Source: Methylomonas subterranea (GTDB lineage: Bacteria; Pseudomonadota; Gammaproteobacteria; Methylococcales; Methylomonadaceae). Taken from it: DNA of 64,000 nt. Below, one piece after another: positions 46,701-55,658 of the stretch (the stretch's first letter is position 1; every line of letters begins with the position of its first letter). The position numbers and the translations under genes are program-made. A model generated the notes under the pieces. The model ran no database searches. It was not told the origin of the DNA and saw only the letters and a program-made list of their open reading frames with translations. The stretch covers positions 45,608 to 109,607 of the forward strand of contig NZ_JANIBJ010000013.1 of assembly GCF_024505185.1 (NCBI RefSeq), in the 5' to 3' direction.

Positions 46701-48070
46701 GCTTTTAGTTTCTTCTTAAGCTTAGGCTTAGGCTTTTCCTTCACACGTCCCGCTTGAATTCGAGCCAACAACGCTTCGGCACCGTTTTCACCATTGATTA
46801 GGTCGGGATTTTGCGAGCGCCAGTCGGCGGTGAGTTCGCCGCGAAAGGCTTTGGCGAGAATGGATTGGGTCAGGTGCTTGACGCGCGACTGGGAGTCTTT
46901 GACACGTTGTTCGATATGATCGGCGTATGTGAATAGTTGTTCGACGCGGTGGACAATTTCGGTTTGTTCTAATAAAGAAGGAAGCCTGAATTGCAATGCA
47001 TTAATGGACTTCTGATTTATGGTATTCTGACCTGCGCTTGTTGAAAGAGAATTTCTTAAATATTTTCGACCTTCTCCTTCATTAGTTATATACGTAATAA
47101 ATTTTGACAAAGCCTTGTTGTGGTCAATAGAAAATCGTATGAAATGATCGCAATAGGCCTCTGTATCATTGCCATCATAAACAATAAAAAGCCCTGCAAT
47201 TTCCACACTTCCATTTACCCTAACTACTAACAAATCTCCATTCTCAAGCCGGTATTTTTGAATTTCTTTTTCAGTAAGGGTTATCTTTCTTTCATTTCCA
47301 TGAACTCTCATGGCATTTTTAAAATCAGCTAAACGTAACACAGTAACGTCTCGACCTTGGTTACCGCTACGTTTTGAAATACCGTTTCCTGAATCAAGAA
47401 TTAAATTTCCAAAATTTATGGCCTTCCATTCACCGAATTCACTATGATCATTTCTCCAATCCTCAGTTAACTTCCCACTTACCGCCGCAGCCAGCACGGA
47501 TTGGCGGAAACGTTTGAGGATGTTGGGGATGGCGTCGAGGCGGGTTTTGATGCTGTCTACCTGTGCCAGCAGTTCGTCCAGTTTGGCGGCGATTTGGTGT
47601 TGTTCGGCCAACGGAGCTACTTTGATTGGAGCTTTCGAAAACTTTCCCTTGTTTATAATGGCCACTGTTGTAGCAGACGCTTCTTGTTCCAACCACGGCT
47701 TTAATGTAGCCAGGTAATGATAAAGAAATTTGTAGTTCAAATGTCGACTGGGAACTACTGAATTTATTTGCTGATTGGTTGCTGATTCTGTTGTGGTAAT
47801 ACCAATTTTTCCTAAATTACCAATGCAGGTAACCGTAATAGAGTGCGGGGGTAACTTAGGAACGGACTTCAAACCTAACTCCGTTAAGGTATCGGCAGTA
47901 AAATGTATATATCCGCCATGATCTAGGTCACCTGGCTTAATAAATGGAATACTTCCGCCAAAATTCTCAGGGACTTTTGTACTTGGCGTTTTTCCAGTAA
48001 TAATTTCTCCAAGCTCACCAATTTCGCTTAATGCCCACCCTTCTGGTAAGTTCATATCAAACACCTGCAT
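46697..48070 (-). CDS. hsdS: Type I restriction-modification specificity subunit HsdS
   Basis: This 457-residue DNA-recognition subunit has two target-recognition domains and two conserved helical spacers. The first domain starts LPEGWALSEIGELGEIITGKTPS. The first spacer has LAEQHQIAAKLDELLAQVDSIKTRLDAIPNILKRFRQSVLAAA. The second domain starts EWKAINFGNLI and ends in the spacer LEQTEIVHRVEQLFTYADHIEQ. The order is usual for the EcoEI-like class. The DNA target cannot be read from sequence. It overlaps hsdM by 14 bases and darT by four. A basic KPKPKLKKKLKA tail ends the protein. Confidence 0.93.
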   Translation of the reverse strand: MQVFDMNLPEGWALSEIGELGEIITGKTPSTKVPENFGGSIPFIKPGDLDHGGYIHFTADTLTELGLKSVPKLPPHSITVTCIGNLGKIGITTTESATNQQINSVVPSRHLNYKFLYHYLATLKPWLEQEASATTVAIINKGKFSKAPIKVAPLAEQHQIAAKLDELLAQVDSIKTRLDAIPNILKRFRQSVLAAAVSGKLTEDWRNDHSEFGEWKAINFGNLILDSGNGISKRSGNQGRDVTVLRLADFKNAMRVHGNERKITLTEKEIQKYRLENGDLLVVRVNGSVEIAGLFIVYDGNDTEAYCDHFIRFSIDHNKALSKFITYITNEGEGRKYLRNSLSTSAGQNTINQKSINALQFRLPSLLEQTEIVHRVEQLFTYADHIEQRVKDSQSRVKHLTQSILAKAFRGELTADWRSQNPDLINGENGAEALLARIQAGRVKEKPKPKLKKKLKA

Positions 48071-49673
48071 CCATTACAGATATTCCTAATACCTCTGCGA
48101 GTAGCTCTTTTTGAATTTGCGCCTGATCACTAGCGCCCAACGCCTGCATCAACCCATCCAACTCCCGCAAAGCCTCAGTCAATTCGCTCATCGCTTCGGC
48201 AGCCAATACGTCCGGTTCCGACAGGCTGGCGGCATCGACACTGTCCTGATCTTTCAGCCAGGCAATGTCCAGTGAGTCACCCTTTTGGGTTTTGATCCAG
48301 TCGCGACTGAAGCAACGCCAGCGGGATTCCGTTTCCCCCTCGGCAACTGTTCCCGACGTTGCTCTACCTCCTGCATCCATGCAGTCGTCACCACGACCCT
48401 CTCCCTCAAGGGCGAGGGAGATTTGGCCATCGCTTTCCTGTCGGTTTTCGGCATGAAAACAGGCTTCAAACGGTTTTAAATGCTGTTCGCCAAATGGCGT
48501 GCGTTTGCCGAAGCTGGGCATGTTGCTGCGCAGATCATAGACCCACACCTGTTGGGTGCAGTTTTCTTCCTGCCGTGGATTGGCGACGGTGCCTTTGGTA
48601 AAAAACAGCACGTTGGTTTTAACGCCTTGGGCGTAAAAAATGCCAGTCGGTAAACGCAGGATGGTGTGCAGATTGCACTTGTTCATCAGGTCGCGGCGGA
48701 TGTCGCTGCCGACACCGGCCTCGAACAACACGTTATCCGGCAATACCACGGCGGCGCGGCCACCTGGTTTCAAGCTGCGGTAAATATGCTGCAAAAACAC
48801 CAATTGCTTATTACTGGTTTTGTAAGTGAAGTCATCACGGGTGACGCTGGCTTCGCCACCTTTGGCGGTGCCGAATGGTGGATTAGTTAAAATTACATCT
48901 GCTTTGGGTAAATGAGTTCCAGGTTGACCCAAGGTATTGCCCAGATGCACTACGCCTTCATCATCGCCTTCCATGCCGTGTAACAAACAATTCATCAGCG
49001 CCAGGCGGCGAGTGCCGGGCACCAGTTCCATACCGACAAAGGCCTGATTGCGCTGGTAGCGCTGGGCTTTTTCGTCCAGATCGTACAGGTCGTCGGTCTG
49101 TTGTTTGATATAGGCGTCGGCGGCAATCAGGAATCCGGCGGTACCGGCGGCGGGGTCTTGAATCAGTTCACCGGCTTGCGGTTTGGTACAGCGGATGATG
49201 CTGTCGATCAATGGACGCGGGGTAAAGTATTGACCGGCACCGGATTTGGTTTCGCTGGCGTTTTTCTCCAATAGGCCTTCGTACAAATCGCCCAGGCCGT
49301 CGCGTTTGGCGCTAAACCAGTCGATGGCATCCAGACTTTTGATCAGTTGTTCCAAATGGCGCGGTTCGCGCAAACGGGTTTGCGCATCGGCATAGATGGC
49401 CGCGATCAAATGATCGTCGCTTTTGGATAAGTCCAACAGCAATTGCCGGTAATGGTTGAGCAAGTTCAAGCCGGACAGCTTGGTCAAATCCGGCCAGCGG
49501 CAGCCTTCTGGCAGTTTGTGTTTTTGCAGGATACCGGCTTCGGTGTTTTCGTATTCCATTTTGATAAACAGCAGCAACACCAGTTCGGTGACGTAATCCG
49601 AATAGTTGATGCCGTCATCGCGCAGCACGTCGCACAGGTTCCAAAGTTTTTGGACTATTTCGTTATTGCTCAT
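48057..49673 (-). CDS. hsdM: Type I restriction-modification DNA methyltransferase HsdM
   Basis: This 538-residue N6-adenine methyltransferase works with HsdS. The SAM-binding motif is DPAAGTAGF (173-181) and the catalytic motif NPPF (264-267); the N-terminal helical HsdM_N region and the YFTPRPLID segment are present. Family members usually have a short loop between the region at FEACF and RWRCFSRDW. Here about 30 residues (roughly 417-448) are present with low-complexity glycine and acidic content, encoded by a palindromic DNA insertion. The protein is otherwise intact, so activity is possible. Confidence 0.9.
   Translation of the reverse strand: MSNNEIVQKLWNLCDVLRDDGINYSDYVTELVLLLFIKMEYENTEAGILQKHKLPEGCRWPDLTKLSGLNLLNHYRQLLLDLSKSDDHLIAAIYADAQTRLREPRHLEQLIKSLDAIDWFSAKRDGLGDLYEGLLEKNASETKSGAGQYFTPRPLIDSIIRCTKPQAGELIQDPAAGTAGFLIAADAYIKQQTDDLYDLDEKAQRYQRNQAFVGMELVPGTRRLALMNCLLHGMEGDDEGVVHLGNTLGQPGTHLPKADVILTNPPFGTAKGGEASVTRDDFTYKTSNKQLVFLQHIYRSLKPGGRAAVVLPDNVLFEAGVGSDIRRDLMNKCNLHTILRLPTGIFYAQGVKTNVLFFTKGTVANPRQEENCTQQVWVYDLRSNMPSFGKRTPFGEQHLKPFEACFHAENRQESDGQISLALEGEGRGDDCMDAGGRATSGTVAEGETESRWRCFSRDWIKTQKGDSLDIAWLKDQDSVDAASLSEPDVLAAEAMSELTEALRELDGLMQALGASDQAQIQKELLAEVLGISVMDAGV
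48371..48420. repeat. Palindromic insertion inside hsdM, REP/MITE-like
   Basis: Two hairpins sit together: CTGCAT-CC-ATGCAG (48371-48384) and CTCCCTC-AAGGGC-GAGGGAG (48401-48420). They lie in the segment that encodes the extra residues of HsdM and keep the frame. The CCCTCTCCCT...AGGGAG form resembles short palindromic repeats common between genes. No second copy was noticed in the window. Confidence 0.5.
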
Positions 49674-49690
49674 TAGGTTTTAGTGATTAT

Positions 49691-52600
49691 TTATGCGGCT
49701 GACCAGATGGAGTCGGCCAGGGTGTCTAAGACGTTATCGAGTTGCTGATCCAGCACATTATTCAAGGTCTTGGCTCCGCCGTCTTTGGCAAATACGCGGT
49801 TGACGAATTGCTGATCGATGACCACTTCGTGGCTGAGTTGTTTAGCTAGCCGATCCAACCATTTGCGTTGCACCTGTGTCCATGAATGCAAGCCGTAGAT
49901 TTTTTGCATGGCTTGAGTAACTCTTTGTTCGAACGGAATCAGCGCTTCGCCAATGGCAGCTCGGCGTATATAGCCGATTATACTGGCTGCGATGTCCTGA
50001 TTGGTTTGATTGCGCCAGGCACTTTGCAATTTGGCTTCGCTGTAACCGTTTTGATCCAGCAATAAACGGATTTCACGTAGCTGTTCACGCGTCAGGTCTT
50101 TGGGCTTATTGACGACGACCGCCAACGCTGCCGATTGGTTGATTTGGTTTTTGATGAAGTCATTAAAACTTTCCAGGTAATCGGCTGGCTTGTCGTATTT
50201 ACCGTAGCTTTGCTCGCGCACTTTCAGTTCGTCTTCATGCTCGGCAATCAGTGGGTAGTATTCGGAACCCAACAGTTTTTTGACCTGCTCCAATTGATTA
50301 ATCAGATTCGCGTTGCTTTGCATGAACTGCATGGCTTTTTGCGGGCCGAGTTGATGCAGATGTTGATGCAGTTTTTCCGGCGCGACGCCCCACAGTCCTT
50401 CCAATTCGGTGAGCTTTTGCTGTAATGCCGGTTTAGTGGCGGCTTTGGTTTTGGCTTTGCGCAAAATACGCATGATGCGTTGGCTTAAGGCATCCAAAAC
50501 ATCATGGGCGTGACTGGTGTCCGGTTTACTTCCGGCAACGGTCAAACTATCAGGATTGTTGAGTTCTTGAATCAATTGCTCGATCGACACGTTGGGGTCT
50601 TTGACCAGCGGTTTCATATCGCTGACATCTTTTAGCGCGGCGTAAATATCCACCGGATCGTAAATCTTGAACACGGTTTTACCGATTTCATCGCAACGGC
50701 GGGTGGCGCGGCCCAGCATTTGCTCGTACAGAATCCGTGAACGCACGCGGCGGAAAAATACCAGATGACAAATTTTCGGTACGTCGATGCCGGTAGTCAG
50801 CAAATCAACGGTGATGGCAATACTGGGGTAACGCTCGTTTTTGTATTGGCGGATAAGCTGACCGACTTTATCGCTTTGACCGGTGATTTTCTTGACCGCC
50901 GCTTCGTTATATTCGTCGCCGTACATTTTTTTATACAGCCGATCGAGGATACGCTTGACCATATCAGCATGCCGATCCGACGCGCAGAAAATCATGGTTT
51001 TCTCGTCGCCGAACGGATCGAGTTCCTTAACCAATTCCTTGCAGATGATCTTATTGAATGACGGACTAATCACGCGACGGTTAAAGTCATCGACATCGAA
51101 ATTCATGTCGTCATCCAAGGTGGCCAGCTCGACTGCGCCAGTTTGGGTATTGATGACATCCACCTGACTACCCTTGGCGAATTGGATGCCTTTTTGCGTC
51201 AGCAGGGTTTCGTAACGAATCGGCGGTTCATGGTCGATCAGCCAGTCGTCGGCCACAGCTTCGCGGTAAGAATAGGAGTACACCGGTTTACCGAAGATAT
51301 CAGTGGTGTGTTTGGCGGGCGTGGCGGTCAGGCCGATTTTGACTGCATCGAAATAATCCAACACGCGGCGATAACTAGATAAATATTGCGCGACATCGCG
51401 CATCGCCATTTCGCCTTCGGTCATGTCCTGATCCAAGGCATAACCACGGTGGGCTTCATCGACGATCAGGCAATCGTAGGCATCAATACAGGGTGGCGTG
51501 TCGGACTGGAAAATGCGTTTGACCATGGCCTGTACTGTAGAAACCTGAATGCGGGTTTCCGCTTCAGCAGCCATGTCACCCAATTCGGCCACGTTATAGA
51601 TTTTGGATAACGTCTGGTTTTGTTCCAGCGGCGCATCGTTGAACGAGTCGATGGCTTGCTGACCCAACGCGGTGCGATCAACCAAGAACAGAATGCGCTT
51701 AAAGCGTTCGGCTTTCAAGAAACGATACATCAAACCGATTATGGTGCGGGTTTTACCGGTTCCAGTAGCCATAGCAAGCAGGCAATTGGTTTGGTTGGCT
51801 GCCAATACCAACTCGACGGCTTGCACCGCGTTTTGCTGATAATCCCGCAAACGCAAATAGGCAAAGCCTTCTTGCTTGAGTTTTTCTTCGGCTGCGGTCT
51901 TGCTGCGTTGCAGCTTATCCAGCAGACCTTCGGGACTGTGAAAATCGGGTAAGGGTTTAGCCAAATTGGACGGCTCGCGCACGTCGCGGAACCAGGTGCC
52001 GGATTGTTCGGCGAGTTGTTTGACAAACGGCCTGCCGTTACAGGAATAGACGAACGGAATCTGGTAATGGCCGTCTTTATGATCAGGCCAAGCAATGGTG
52101 CGGCCTTGCAACTGCCACGCAGGTAACATTGTGACAGTTGGCGTAAAACCGCGAGAATAACGTTCCGCTTGTGAAATTTTTCCGGCTACATTGATGTTTT
52201 CTCGCTTGGCTTCGACCACGGCAATCGGGATTAGTCCGGCAAACAATATGTAATCGGCGCTTTGTTTGCCTTGAGTGGGCCATTCGGCGATGGCTTTGTT
52301 TTTGCCTTTTTCGGGTCTAGCGCCTTTTTGGTAAGTCAGTTCTTCGGTATCGGCTTCCCAACCGGCTGCGATCAATTGCTGATCGATGAGGATACGGGTG
52401 AGCTCTTCATTGAGTGATGGTTCAACGCTCCCAGCCTGCTTAATGGTCGCTTCGATTTGTTGGCTGGCTTGAGTTTGGTTTTCCAATTCGGATTGCATGG
52501 CCTGCAAGCGCGCTTCGAAAGCTTGCCGCTCCTGCTGTAAGCGTTGCTCCTGCTCTTGAGCCATTTGTTCGAAGATACGGGCTTCGGCATCCATTTGTTC

Positions 52601-53164
52601 AGCCAGAACCGCGTACTGTTCTTTTTCACGGGCAATCAAATCGACTAACTGCTGATTCGACTCGGCTTGCTGGTTGGCGTCTTGCAGTTGGGCTTTGAGT
52701 TGTTCGATTTGAATCGTCAACTCGCGCAATTCTTGGCTGGGATCGGTGGGCGGAATAAAAGGGCCAGGTTTGAAACCGCTGCCTTGCTTACTAAAAGATT
52801 GATGAAACCAGACGGCCAAGGCACGAGCGATACGTAAACCGTCCAAGGCTTCCTTGTGTTGGGTTTTGAACTGGTGTGTTGCGCGATTACCTTCTATGCG
52901 TAAGGTGTGGAATAGATCAGCAACCTTAGAATCGAATCGGATTTCTCGATTCAATTTGAACAATAAATCGGCTTGGCTGGTTTTGTCGTCGAATTGAATG
53001 CCGCAACGTGCCGCCAAGTCTTGAGCAAGCGCCTCGCCCAGCTGGCGTAATTTGATGAGCGTAGTGTTGGGATCACTGGCGAAAACACGTTCGGCAGCCG
53101 AGGCGAGCTGCAAAAATAAGGGGTCATGCTCTTTGAGGAATTCGAAGTTGCTCATTTCGGCCAT
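49691..53164 (-). CDS. hsdR: Type I restriction endonuclease subunit HsdR
   Basis: This 1157-residue ATP-dependent translocase and nuclease has a DUF4145-like N-terminal region (about 1-130), a glutamine-rich coiled coil (about 145-245), the nuclease domain with D304 and VEAK (E318, K320), then helicase motifs: Walker A ATGTGKT (466-472), DEAH (569-572), GLTATPAKHT and the C-terminal EcoEI_R_C region. It cuts unmethylated DNA after translocation, together with HsdM and HsdS. It is first in the operon and is followed by hsdM after 17 bases. Two starts are possible (53164 and three codons later). Confidence 0.93.
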   Translation of the reverse strand: MAEMSNFEFLKEHDPLFLQLASAAERVFASDPNTTLIKLRQLGEALAQDLAARCGIQFDDKTSQADLLFKLNREIRFDSKVADLFHTLRIEGNRATHQFKTQHKEALDGLRIARALAVWFHQSFSKQGSGFKPGPFIPPTDPSQELRELTIQIEQLKAQLQDANQQAESNQQLVDLIAREKEQYAVLAEQMDAEARIFEQMAQEQEQRLQQERQAFEARLQAMQSELENQTQASQQIEATIKQAGSVEPSLNEELTRILIDQQLIAAGWEADTEELTYQKGARPEKGKNKAIAEWPTQGKQSADYILFAGLIPIAVVEAKRENINVAGKISQAERYSRGFTPTVTMLPAWQLQGRTIAWPDHKDGHYQIPFVYSCNGRPFVKQLAEQSGTWFRDVREPSNLAKPLPDFHSPEGLLDKLQRSKTAAEEKLKQEGFAYLRLRDYQQNAVQAVELVLAANQTNCLLAMATGTGKTRTIIGLMYRFLKAERFKRILFLVDRTALGQQAIDSFNDAPLEQNQTLSKIYNVAELGDMAAEAETRIQVSTVQAMVKRIFQSDTPPCIDAYDCLIVDEAHRGYALDQDMTEGEMAMRDVAQYLSSYRRVLDYFDAVKIGLTATPAKHTTDIFGKPVYSYSYREAVADDWLIDHEPPIRYETLLTQKGIQFAKGSQVDVINTQTGAVELATLDDDMNFDVDDFNRRVISPSFNKIICKELVKELDPFGDEKTMIFCASDRHADMVKRILDRLYKKMYGDEYNEAAVKKITGQSDKVGQLIRQYKNERYPSIAITVDLLTTGIDVPKICHLVFFRRVRSRILYEQMLGRATRRCDEIGKTVFKIYDPVDIYAALKDVSDMKPLVKDPNVSIEQLIQELNNPDSLTVAGSKPDTSHAHDVLDALSQRIMRILRKAKTKAATKPALQQKLTELEGLWGVAPEKLHQHLHQLGPQKAMQFMQSNANLINQLEQVKKLLGSEYYPLIAEHEDELKVREQSYGKYDKPADYLESFNDFIKNQINQSAALAVVVNKPKDLTREQLREIRLLLDQNGYSEAKLQSAWRNQTNQDIAASIIGYIRRAAIGEALIPFEQRVTQAMQKIYGLHSWTQVQRKWLDRLAKQLSHEVVIDQQFVNRVFAKDGGAKTLNNVLDQQLDNVLDTLADSIWSAA

Positions 53165-53214
53165 TATTCCCTAAAACCTTCATTCCCCATGTGGCGGGCC
53201 TAATGCCGAAATAA

Positions 53215-54420
53215 TCAACCGGCCATTTTGCGGCCCGCCAGCAGGCTTTTTTGTAAGGCATTGTCGTCGACCCACAAATCGCCGGACAGCAGTCTGGCAA
53301 TCTGGCCTTTCAAGTCCGGATCGCGGTCGGCTTCGAAAAACAGATTGTGCACGATGCCGGATTGGTAGAAGCGCTCGACGAACAGGCGCATGGTGTTGAA
53401 ACCCAGCAGATAGGCTTCGTCGTCTTCGGCATGCAGTAAGGGATCGGCTTCGCGGCCTTCGCTCAAGCCCTGGTGGATGCGGTCGGCGATGCGGGCGGCG
53501 CTGGTAAAGGCCAGGAACACGCCGGAGGAAAATACCGGATCCAGAAAGCCGGCGGCGTCACCGCAGCAGGCGTAGCGCAGGCCGTAACGCTGCCGGTTGC
53601 TGTAACTGAAATCGGCTTCCACCCGTACCGGCGCCGATTGCCTTGCGCCGGCCAACAAGCGGTTCAGGATCGGCGAAGCGGCCAGATAACGTTGCAGCAG
53701 TTCTTCCACCGGGCAATCCTTGGGCCGTTCCTTTTGCACCACCAAGCCCACGCTCAAGCGCCGGCCCGATAGAGGAATGATCCAGATCCAGCCGATATCC
53801 ACCACCGGTACATAAATGCTGCCGGATTCGAACAGTTCGTCGGCTTCCGCGCCGGGTTGTATATCTTCGTAATGGGTAAAGACGGCAAATTTGCCCAGAT
53901 TTTCTATCTTGTCTATGCCCTTGTGTTGTTTGCCCAGCAAGGCGGCGCGGCCGCTGGCGTCCACCAGATAGCGGCAGCGGTAGCCGCCCTTGTCGGAGAC
54001 GATATTCACGCCATCGGCCCGGCAGTCCACTTCCAGCACCTTTTCTTCCTGACGGGTTTCCGCGCCGTGCTTGGCGGCGTTTTCGAACAATAACTGATCG
54101 AAAGGCGCCCGCTCCAATTGATAGGTTTTGCGATAGACGCTGAGCGGAAAATACATACGCTGGTCGGTGCGCTCGTCTATGAACACCGCGCCGCTTTTGA
54201 ATTGATTGCCCACGCTCCAGTCTATGCCCAAACGCTGTACCACCGGTTCGCTGAACGGCAGCATGGATTCGCCGATATGGAAACGCGGGTGTTTGTCTCG
54301 CTCCAGCAGCAAGGTCTTGCGGCCGTGCTGGGCCAGCAAGGTTGCGGCGGTACTGCCGGCCGGGCCGCCGCCGATTACCACTACGTCGTAGTCAAAACCG
54401 TTTTGCATGCTGTCGGGCAT
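53215..54420 (-). CDS. Flavin-dependent halogenase-like FAD oxidoreductase
   Basis: This 401-residue protein has the N-terminal FAD motif VVIGGGPAGSTAATLL (about 15-30), the GESMLPF segment, and GDAAGFLDPVFSSGVFLAF in the C-terminal third. Two features suggest a halogenase: WIWIIP (211-216), matching the WxWxIP motif, and K75 in QFKSGAVF at the place of the catalytic lysine. Related oxidoreductases without halogenase activity also exist, so the call is provisional. It lies at the end of a cluster with polyene-type synthases, close to the restriction operon. Confidence 0.72.
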   Translation of the reverse strand: MPDSMQNGFDYDVVVIGGGPAGSTAATLLAQHGRKTLLLERDKHPRFHIGESMLPFSEPVVQRLGIDWSVGNQFKSGAVFIDERTDQRMYFPLSVYRKTYQLERAPFDQLLFENAAKHGAETRQEEKVLEVDCRADGVNIVSDKGGYRCRYLVDASGRAALLGKQHKGIDKIENLGKFAVFTHYEDIQPGAEADELFESGSIYVPVVDIGWIWIIPLSGRRLSVGLVVQKERPKDCPVEELLQRYLAASPILNRLLAGARQSAPVRVEADFSYSNRQRYGLRYACCGDAAGFLDPVFSSGVFLAFTSAARIADRIHQGLSEGREADPLLHAEDDEAYLLGFNTMRLFVERFYQSGIVHNLFFEADRDPDLKGQIARLLSGDLWVDDNALQKSLLAGRKMAG

Positions 54421-54443
54421 CTATAACACCTATGGGCTGTCGA

Positions 54444-54860
54444 TTAGTTGGCAAAGCCGTCTTCGGCGGGATTGTAAACGGCGCGAAACACTTTCCAGTG
54501 CACGCCGCCGACGCCGGCGCCGGCATAGGTGACCGAGCCGACACCTTTATAAAACTCGTCGGTGCGCATGGTGTCCGGGCCGAAATAAAACGGGATCCAA
54601 GCCTTGCCGGTTTGGTAGACCTTGGTATCGGTGGGCTGGCCGAGGATTTCATGTACCTGCCCCTGGGTCATGCCGATCTGGATTTTGGCGAACGGGCTGC
54701 CAGCCGGGATATCACCCTCGATAACCGACTCGGAGGTGCGGCTGGCTTTGGCGACTTGGGTCGAGCCCGCCGCCGTCTGTGCCGCCGGTTTCGGCGTAGA
54801 GGCGCAGCCCGCCGCCAGAATCAATGCCATGGAAATGCCCAGCAATTTCAGTTGTTTCAT
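54444..54860 (-). CDS. Lipoprotein with SmpA/OmlA-type (BamE-like) domain
   Basis: This 138-residue protein has a signal peptide with lipobox LAAGC (C19), then a linker and a domain with FAKIQIGMTQGQVHEILGQPT, the pattern of SmpA/OmlA and BamE folds. It is probably anchored to a membrane on the periplasmic side. It is shorter than related outer-membrane assembly proteins and is not next to bam genes, so a special role for this cluster is possible. It is read from the same strand as the KS and exporter genes. Confidence 0.72.
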   Translation of the reverse strand: MKQLKLLGISMALILAAGCASTPKPAAQTAAGSTQVAKASRTSESVIEGDIPAGSPFAKIQIGMTQGQVHEILGQPTDTKVYQTGKAWIPFYFGPDTMRTDEFYKGVGSVTYAGAGVGGVHWKVFRAVYNPAEDGFAN

Positions 54861-54920
54861 CGGTTACCGCCTTTTATGCGAATTGAGGTTGATCAAAGGT
54901 AGTGCATTGTAAAAGTTTTT

Positions 54921-55658
54921 TCAGCGCTTATGCACATCGACCAGCCAATTCCGCCCGACGGGCAAACTCGGTTGCACCGAAGCGCCGCCGGCCGCCCGCG
55001 CCAACAAAGGCAAGACCGCCAGTACCGGATCGGAGCCCGCCGGCGGAGAGAATTCGTCGACGGCCGAAGTCGCGTAAACTGGCCGGCCAAGCTGCATGAC
55101 TGCATCCGGCCAGCCGCCGGCCGCCAGCAGCAGCGCGCTGGCAAACTCGACTTGGCCGCGGCCCGGCGCCAGATAGGCAGGCCAGCGTTCGTCATAGCAA
55201 ACCAGCAACAGTTCGCCGCCGAGGCAGGCCAGTTGGCACCAGGCTTCCAACAGCCCCATCGCAAAAGTGTCGTCTCCGGCCGCCAGCGCCGTGGCCGGCT
55301 GGGTGCATCGTTGGGCGATACTCCAATAACCGGCCACGGTGTTTTGCACCGAATTATGAAAAGCGGCCGGCGAAACCATGGGCTCCGCCCGAGTCAGTTC
55401 CAGGCACAGCTGATCGGTGATCTGTATTTCGCCGGCCGCGCTGGCGAATACCGCCGGCAAGCCGGCCGGCGAGCGCCCGGCTTGCGAGCAGGCCCGCAGG
55501 GCGGCGCTGAAGGCCATTTGCGTGGACCGGCTGGCGCGCCGGCGTAGCATGGCCGGCATGGCTTCTCGAGTTATGTCGTCGGCCGGAAACGGCAGGCCGG
55601 CGCGAAAACCGGCGTCCGGGGCGCAGGCGCCGAAGCCCAGCAGACTCATGCAATCCAT
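54921..55658 (-). CDS. Ketoacyl synthase-like chain length factor
   Basis: This 245-residue protein belongs to the short ketoacyl synthase-like group (PF13723). The hallmark segment is FHNSVQNTVAGYWSIA; the catalytic cysteine of true ketosynthases is not found, so it is probably a non-catalytic partner. In aryl polyene clusters such a protein forms a complex with the active ketosynthase. The ATG at 55658 overlaps the stop of the KS gene by one base (TGATG), so the two are made together. Confidence 0.8.
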   Translation of the reverse strand: MDCMSLLGFGACAPDAGFRAGLPFPADDITREAMPAMLRRRASRSTQMAFSAALRACSQAGRSPAGLPAVFASAAGEIQITDQLCLELTRAEPMVSPAAFHNSVQNTVAGYWSIAQRCTQPATALAAGDDTFAMGLLEAWCQLACLGGELLLVCYDERWPAYLAPGRGQVEFASALLLAAGGWPDAVMQLGRPVYATSAVDEFSPPAGSDPVLAVLPLLARAAGGASVQPSLPVGRNWLVDVHKR

